Of a DNA stretch of 39,963 bases, positions 36,448 to 39,963 are shown piece by piece. A model generated the notes under the pieces. The model did no database searches, was not told the DNA's origin, and saw only the letters and a program-made list of their open reading frames with translations. The stretch spans positions 1 to 39,963 of the forward strand of contig SCRC01000080.1 of NCBI GenBank assembly GCA_004297945.1, written 5' to 3'. The position numbers and the translations under genes were made by a program. This stretch comes from Candidimonas sp. GTDB taxonomy: Bacteria; Pseudomonadota; Gammaproteobacteria; Burkholderiales; Burkholderiaceae_B. The stretch's first letter is position 1; each line of letters begins with the position of its first letter.

Positions 36448-37902
36448 ATGAAACCATCGAATCTCGTCATCGTCATGTCCGATGAGCACAACCCAAAGGT
36501 CATGGGCTGCGCCGGCCACCCCATCGTGCATACGCCCAATTTGGACGCTCTCGCAAAAGAAGGTATACGTTTTTCCAGCGCTTATACAACCAGCCCGGTA
36601 TGTATCCCCGCCCGCGCTGCTTTTGCTTGTGGGAAATACATTAATCAAATCGGGTTTTGGGATAACGCGGACGCCTACGATGGTTCTATCCAAAGCTGGC
36701 ACCATTTGCTGCGTGAACGCGAGCACACCGTAGTTTCCATCGGCAAATTGCATTTCAAACTGCCCAACGAAGATCACGGATTTACAGAAGAGCAGATCCC
36801 GATGCATATCATTGAGGGCAAAGGCGATCTTATGGGACTCATAAGAGAAGACTTACCGCGTCGAGGGGGCGCTAAAAAAATGGCTGCCATGGCGGGCCCC
36901 GGAGAGACTCCCTATACGTTTTATGATCGTGAAATTGCTGCTCGCGCTCAGGTCTGGTTACGAGAAAAAGGTACTCGCGCGCACGACAAACCCTGGGTAT
37001 TGTTCGTATCGTTCGTGGCGCCTCATTTTCCACTTACTGCTCCGCCTGAACATTATTATCAATACTGGAATCAGGATCTCCCCATGCCTAAACTGTACGC
37101 ACGGGAGCAAAGGCCAACGCACCCCTATCTAGAGGATTACCGCAATAGCTTCTGCTATGACGACTATTTCGACTCTGAAAAAGATGTGAAACGGGCATTA
37201 GCCGGCTATTTCGGCCTAGTGTCCTTCCTTGACGAGAACATCGGAAAAATTGTCCATGCCCTGGATGAAACAGGCCTGCGTGACAGCACTCGCATAATTT
37301 ATACCAGCGATCACGGCGACAACCTCGGTGCGCGAGGATTATGGGGCAAGTCAACTATGTATGACGAAATAGCGGGCGTACCTCTGATAATGAACGGCCC
37401 CGGAATTCCAGGCGACACTCAAATAGATACCCCTGTAAGCCATGTTGATTGCTTCCCCACCATTTTAGAAAATGCCGGTGTGGCATTCGACACCGTCCGG
37501 GATGATCATCCCGGCGTCAATTTGTATGAAATAGCACAAGGGGCCACGCCGGAAAGAACCGTTCTCTCGGAATACCACGGAATGGGCTCTACAACGGGTG
37601 CGTTCGCCATCAGGATGGGCCGCTATAAATATGTTTACTACCCCAAATATGCGCCGCAATTATTCGACCTGAACAAAGACCCAGATGAAATCACCGATTT
37701 ATCGACCAACCCCGATTATGCGGAAACTTTAAGTCAATGCCATCAAAAATTGTTGAGCGTGTGCGATCCGGATGACGTTGATAGGCGAGCCAAGCAACGC
37801 CAAGCCGAACTCTTAAAGGAAAACGGCGGAAGAGAAGCGGTAATAGGTCGAGGAGATCTGGGATTCACGCCCGCGCCCGGCTGCGCAGCTGATTTTCAAT
37901 AG
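36448..37902 (+). CDS. Sulfatase (type I, formylglycine-dependent)
   Basis: A 484-residue sulfatase of the alkaline-phosphatase superfamily. The metal-binding start MSDEHNPKVMGCAGHPIVHTPNLD, the active-site motif CIPARA (C-x-P-x-R, whose Cys becomes formylglycine), GKLHFK, VAPHFPLTAP and the second metal site IIYTSDHGDNLG are all visible. There is no signal peptide, so it probably acts in the cytoplasm, unlike many arylsulfatases; choline-sulfatases and phosphonate monoester hydrolases share this trait. The substrate is unknown. The downstream Bug protein suggests that an imported organic acid or sulfate ester is used. A weak ribosome-binding site (CTGGAA) precedes the ATG. Confidence 0.88.
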   Translation: MKPSNLVIVMSDEHNPKVMGCAGHPIVHTPNLDALAKEGIRFSSAYTTSPVCIPARAAFACGKYINQIGFWDNADAYDGSIQSWHHLLREREHTVVSIGKLHFKLPNEDHGFTEEQIPMHIIEGKGDLMGLIREDLPRRGGAKKMAAMAGPGETPYTFYDREIAARAQVWLREKGTRAHDKPWVLFVSFVAPHFPLTAPPEHYYQYWNQDLPMPKLYAREQRPTHPYLEDYRNSFCYDDYFDSEKDVKRALAGYFGLVSFLDENIGKIVHALDETGLRDSTRIIYTSDHGDNLGARGLWGKSTMYDEIAGVPLIMNGPGIPGDTQIDTPVSHVDCFPTILENAGVAFDTVRDDHPGVNLYEIAQGATPERTVLSEYHGMGSTTGAFAIRMGRYKYVYYPKYAPQLFDLNKDPDEITDLSTNPDYAETLSQCHQKLLSVCDPDDVDRRAKQRQAELLKENGGREAVIGRGDLGFTPAPGCAADFQ

Positions 37903-37936
37903 CAACACCAATACATCATCATAATGGAGACAAACC

Positions 37937-38920
37937 ATGCAACTGACAAAAACAATATTCAATGCAGTCAAACTGGTGCTGCTTGCCAGCCTGGTCACAC
38001 CCGCAATCGCTGCTGAAACCTGGCCAGCACGCCCCGTCCACGTCATCGTTCCCTACCCGGCCGGTGGGGGCGTGGATTTCGTCACGAGGCTCATCTCGCG
38101 AGAATTGTCGAAAAAGACCGGCCAAAGCTTCATCGTAGAAAATCGCTCCGGAGCATCGGGCGCCATAGGAGCCCAAGCGGTCGCTCAAAGCGTACCAGAT
38201 GGATACACCGTATTGATAGCATCCCCGGCCGAAGTCCTGGTGGGTCAGATCGCCGGGCAGCGTACCCCCTATAATCCGCAAACTGATCTGGTGCCTGTCT
38301 CCCTTGTCGGCGAAACCCCGTTGGCCATTGTCGTCAACCCCGCTACACCGGCTAATTCGCTAAGCGAATTAATAGCCCTGGCTAGGAAAAACCCCACCCT
38401 TCTATCTTATGGTTCCCCCGGGATAGGCAGCTCGATGCAGTTCGCGGGTGAATCGTTAAACCTCATTGCCCATATATCCATTCTGCATGTACCGTTTAAA
38501 GGCGCTGCGCCGTGCATAGCCGACTTATTAGGCAATCAAATACCGATGGCAATCGTAGGCATGCCACCAGTGATTTCCCAGCACAAAACCGGGAAGCTGA
38601 AAATCCTCGCAGTAACAAGCGATCATCGCTCCAGCGCACTGCCCGACGTGCCCACCGTTGCTGAGTTGCCGGGATTTTCCGGATATCGTTTCACCAATTG
38701 GATGGGCATGTATGTACCAAAAGGCACACCTCAGCCCATAGTCACAAAACTGGCAAAACTTGTCGGCGCGGTCGTTCGACAAAGCGGCACACGCAAACAA
38801 TTGCTTGATCAAGGCGTTGAGCCGGTAGGCGACAGTCCGGTGGAATTCGTCCAATTCCTACAGTCTGAACGAAACCGATACGAAGCCGTGGAGAAAAAAG
38901 TCCATATAAAAATAGACTGA
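37937..38920 (+). CDS. Bug-family (TctC) periplasmic substrate-binding protein
   Basis: A 327-residue periplasmic binding protein of the tripartite tricarboxylate transporter family, greatly expanded in Bordetella and relatives. A signal peptide is clear (positively charged start, hydrophobic VKLVLLASLVTPAIAA, cleavage after AIAA). The mature protein starts ETWPARPVHVIVPYPAGGGVDFVTR and has the usual SGASGAIGAQAVAQSVPDGYT loop that contacts carboxylates. GGAGA precedes the ATG. No TctA/TctB membrane genes are present, which is common for orphan Bug proteins. It follows the sulfatase by 34 bases and probably shares its operon. Confidence 0.92.
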   Translation: MQLTKTIFNAVKLVLLASLVTPAIAAETWPARPVHVIVPYPAGGGVDFVTRLISRELSKKTGQSFIVENRSGASGAIGAQAVAQSVPDGYTVLIASPAEVLVGQIAGQRTPYNPQTDLVPVSLVGETPLAIVVNPATPANSLSELIALARKNPTLLSYGSPGIGSSMQFAGESLNLIAHISILHVPFKGAAPCIADLLGNQIPMAIVGMPPVISQHKTGKLKILAVTSDHRSSALPDVPTVAELPGFSGYRFTNWMGMYVPKGTPQPIVTKLAKLVGAVVRQSGTRKQLLDQGVEPVGDSPVEFVQFLQSERNRYEAVEKKVHIKID

Positions 38921-38933
38921 TAGCCGCGATAAG

Positions 38934-39590
38934 TTAAAGCTTAATCGGCTCTGCGGCTATCTGCCGCAGAGCCTTTTCAAATGCCTCGATCGGCTGGCCG
39001 CCCTGGATCAAGTGGCGATCGTTGATGATAATCGCGGGCACGGAATCGATACCGTGTTCACGGTAGAAATCCTCGCGCTCACGCACTTCCGTGGCGTAGG
39101 TATCGGACGCGAGGATAGCCTGCGCCCGCGCGGCATCCAGACCCACCTTAACAGCCAGGCGAACCAGCACCTCGTGTGAGCTGGGGTCCTCGCCATCGGT
39201 AAAATAAGCCTGAAACAAGGCGTGCTTGAGCGCTGCCTGACGGCCTTCCAGGCCAGCCCAGTGCAGCAGGCGATGCGCATCGAAGGTATTGTAAATACGG
39301 CTGCGCTTACCCCTGCCGAACGTGAATCCGACCTCTGCGCCACGCATCCGGATCGCTTCAGCATTGCGCGCAATCTGCTCGGGCGTCGAACCATACTTTG
39401 CACTCAGGTGCTCCACAATATCCTGACCAACAGGAGGCATTTGCGGGTTAAGCTCGAAAGGCTGGAAATGCAGGTCCGCGCTAACCTGGCCATCCAACCG
39501 ATCCAAGGCCCCTTCAAGAGAGCTCAGGCCAACCGCACACCACGGACAGGATACATCAGACACAAAATCTATCTTCAGTTGGGTAGTCAT
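38934..39590 (-). CDS. DsbA-family oxidoreductase, FrnE-like
   Basis: A 218-residue thioredoxin-fold protein of the DsbA/FrnE group. It begins KIDFVSDVSCPWCAVGL with the active CPWC motif and has the inserted helical domain typical of FrnE (INTFDAHRLLHWAG-like YNTFDAHRLLHWAGLEG). It ends with the cis-Pro loop GIDSVPAIIINDRHLIQGGQP. No signal peptide is present, so it should be cytoplasmic, as FrnE is. It probably acts in thiol-disulfide exchange or stress defence. Its stop lies 13 bases from the Bug gene stop in convergent orientation, and its last codons contain a terminator for the Bug gene. Confidence 0.9.
   Translation of the reverse strand: MTTQLKIDFVSDVSCPWCAVGLSSLEGALDRLDGQVSADLHFQPFELNPQMPPVGQDIVEHLSAKYGSTPEQIARNAEAIRMRGAEVGFTFGRGKRSRIYNTFDAHRLLHWAGLEGRQAALKHALFQAYFTDGEDPSSHEVLVRLAVKVGLDAARAQAILASDTYATEVREREDFYREHGIDSVPAIIINDRHLIQGGQPIEAFEKALRQIAAEPIKL
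38947..38977 (+). terminator. Rho-independent terminator after the Bug gene, inside frnE-like coding
   Basis: GGCTCTGCGGC and GCCGCAGAGCC form a perfect 11-bp stem with loop TATCT, followed by TTTT on the plus strand. It lies 26 bp after the Bug stop and within the last codons of the opposing gene. Confidence 0.85.
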
Positions 39591-39963
39591 ATCGTCACCT
39601 TATTTTCATCGATTCCCGGCCGCATGATCCTTCGCGGCTTTAGTTAAAAACAGTTTAATCCGATTTCATGCTTGCACGCGCGCCGACGGCGGCCACGTTG
39701 AGCGAGGTTCAAGGCAGGCGATCGTAGAAAGTCATATCCGTCATGACCAATAGGCTAGAGCATTTTCGATTGAAGTGTTTACGGAACTGAACGTGTTCCG
39801 CGTCGATACGTTTTTGAGCCGTTAGGGGTGGGGTCATCGTTTTGGGTTGGGTCATTCTCTCTATTAACACGCCGCAGGGCGAGGGGTGGGTACCGGTCCG
39901 GTCCGTCCAGCGGTCGTGGCGCTGCGCGCCCCGACTGCCCGGGTCTGCCTCGTCCAGGCGGGC
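39591..39963. other. Unassigned end of window
   Basis: No gene is supportable. CGGAAC and GTTCCG form a 6-bp inverted repeat near 39780-39798. The last 100 bases are GC-rich, and an open minus-strand frame across the window end could belong to a gene that continues outside. Confidence 0.4.

Noticed and set aside
39690-39730. tRNA T-arm-like GGTTCAAGGC
   Set aside because: No matching acceptor, D or anticodon arms can be drawn around it.

Overview
This window looks like the chromosome of a GC-rich betaproteobacterium of the order Burkholderiales, most likely family Alcaligenaceae. The signs are a Bug-type (TctC) periplasmic binding protein, the large single-chain PurL, and the guaB/guaA, greB, ComEC and Lol gene content. 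The assignment is an inference from protein character; no rRNA or other marker is present.

Positions 1-12,100 are accessory DNA. An IS66-family insertion sequence (1-5945) starts exactly at the first base of the window. Its transposase gene is split by a 3.5-kb recombinase-in-trio (RIT) element (275-3808) carrying three overlapping tyrosine recombinase genes. Removing the insert restores a 537-residue transposase frame. Next come layered remains of abortive-infection type IV toxin-antitoxin modules: a decayed AbiEii toxin piece, an intact AbiEi/AbiEii pair (6754-8453), a frameshifted tail of an ATP-binding/winged-helix protein, a 35-codon antitoxin fragment, and an AbiEi antitoxin whose toxin keeps only its first 11 codons. 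After these lie a TrbI tail with a DUF2274 gene, an intact FitAB/VapBC-like pair with a clear promoter, and a short LPD7-like protein. The block ends in a gene-free stretch rich in ATRCCATG repeats, next to the 3' end of guaA. This looks like an eroded integrative element or genomic island at guaA.

Positions 12,128-35,444 are core genome. guaA and guaB (last steps of GMP synthesis) are separated by an opposing alpha/beta hydrolase gene. Then come purL, greB, an RNase AM-like PHP gene, a second alpha/beta hydrolase, a branched-chain 2-oxoacid dehydrogenase operon (bkdA1-bkdA2-bkdB, without an E3 gene), comEC, tatD, a LolD ATPase with one LolC/E permease, a conserved protein of unknown function and recJ.

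The core block from 18.4 to 30.8 kb carries a family of REP-like palindromes with a GTAG head, often as inverted pairs with exactly 21 bp between the heads. Copies sit in frame inside purL, form a 36-bp (12-residue) tandem repeat in the bkdB linker, and form the 3' ends of tatD and lolD. I regard this as the most unusual signal in the window.

Positions 35,511-38,920 hold a GntR/UTRA regulator divergent from a sulfatase and a Bug-family binding protein, with a perfect palindrome between them. A FrnE/DsbA-like gene follows; its 3' coding end contains a strong terminator on the opposite strand. The last ~370 bases hold no gene I can support.
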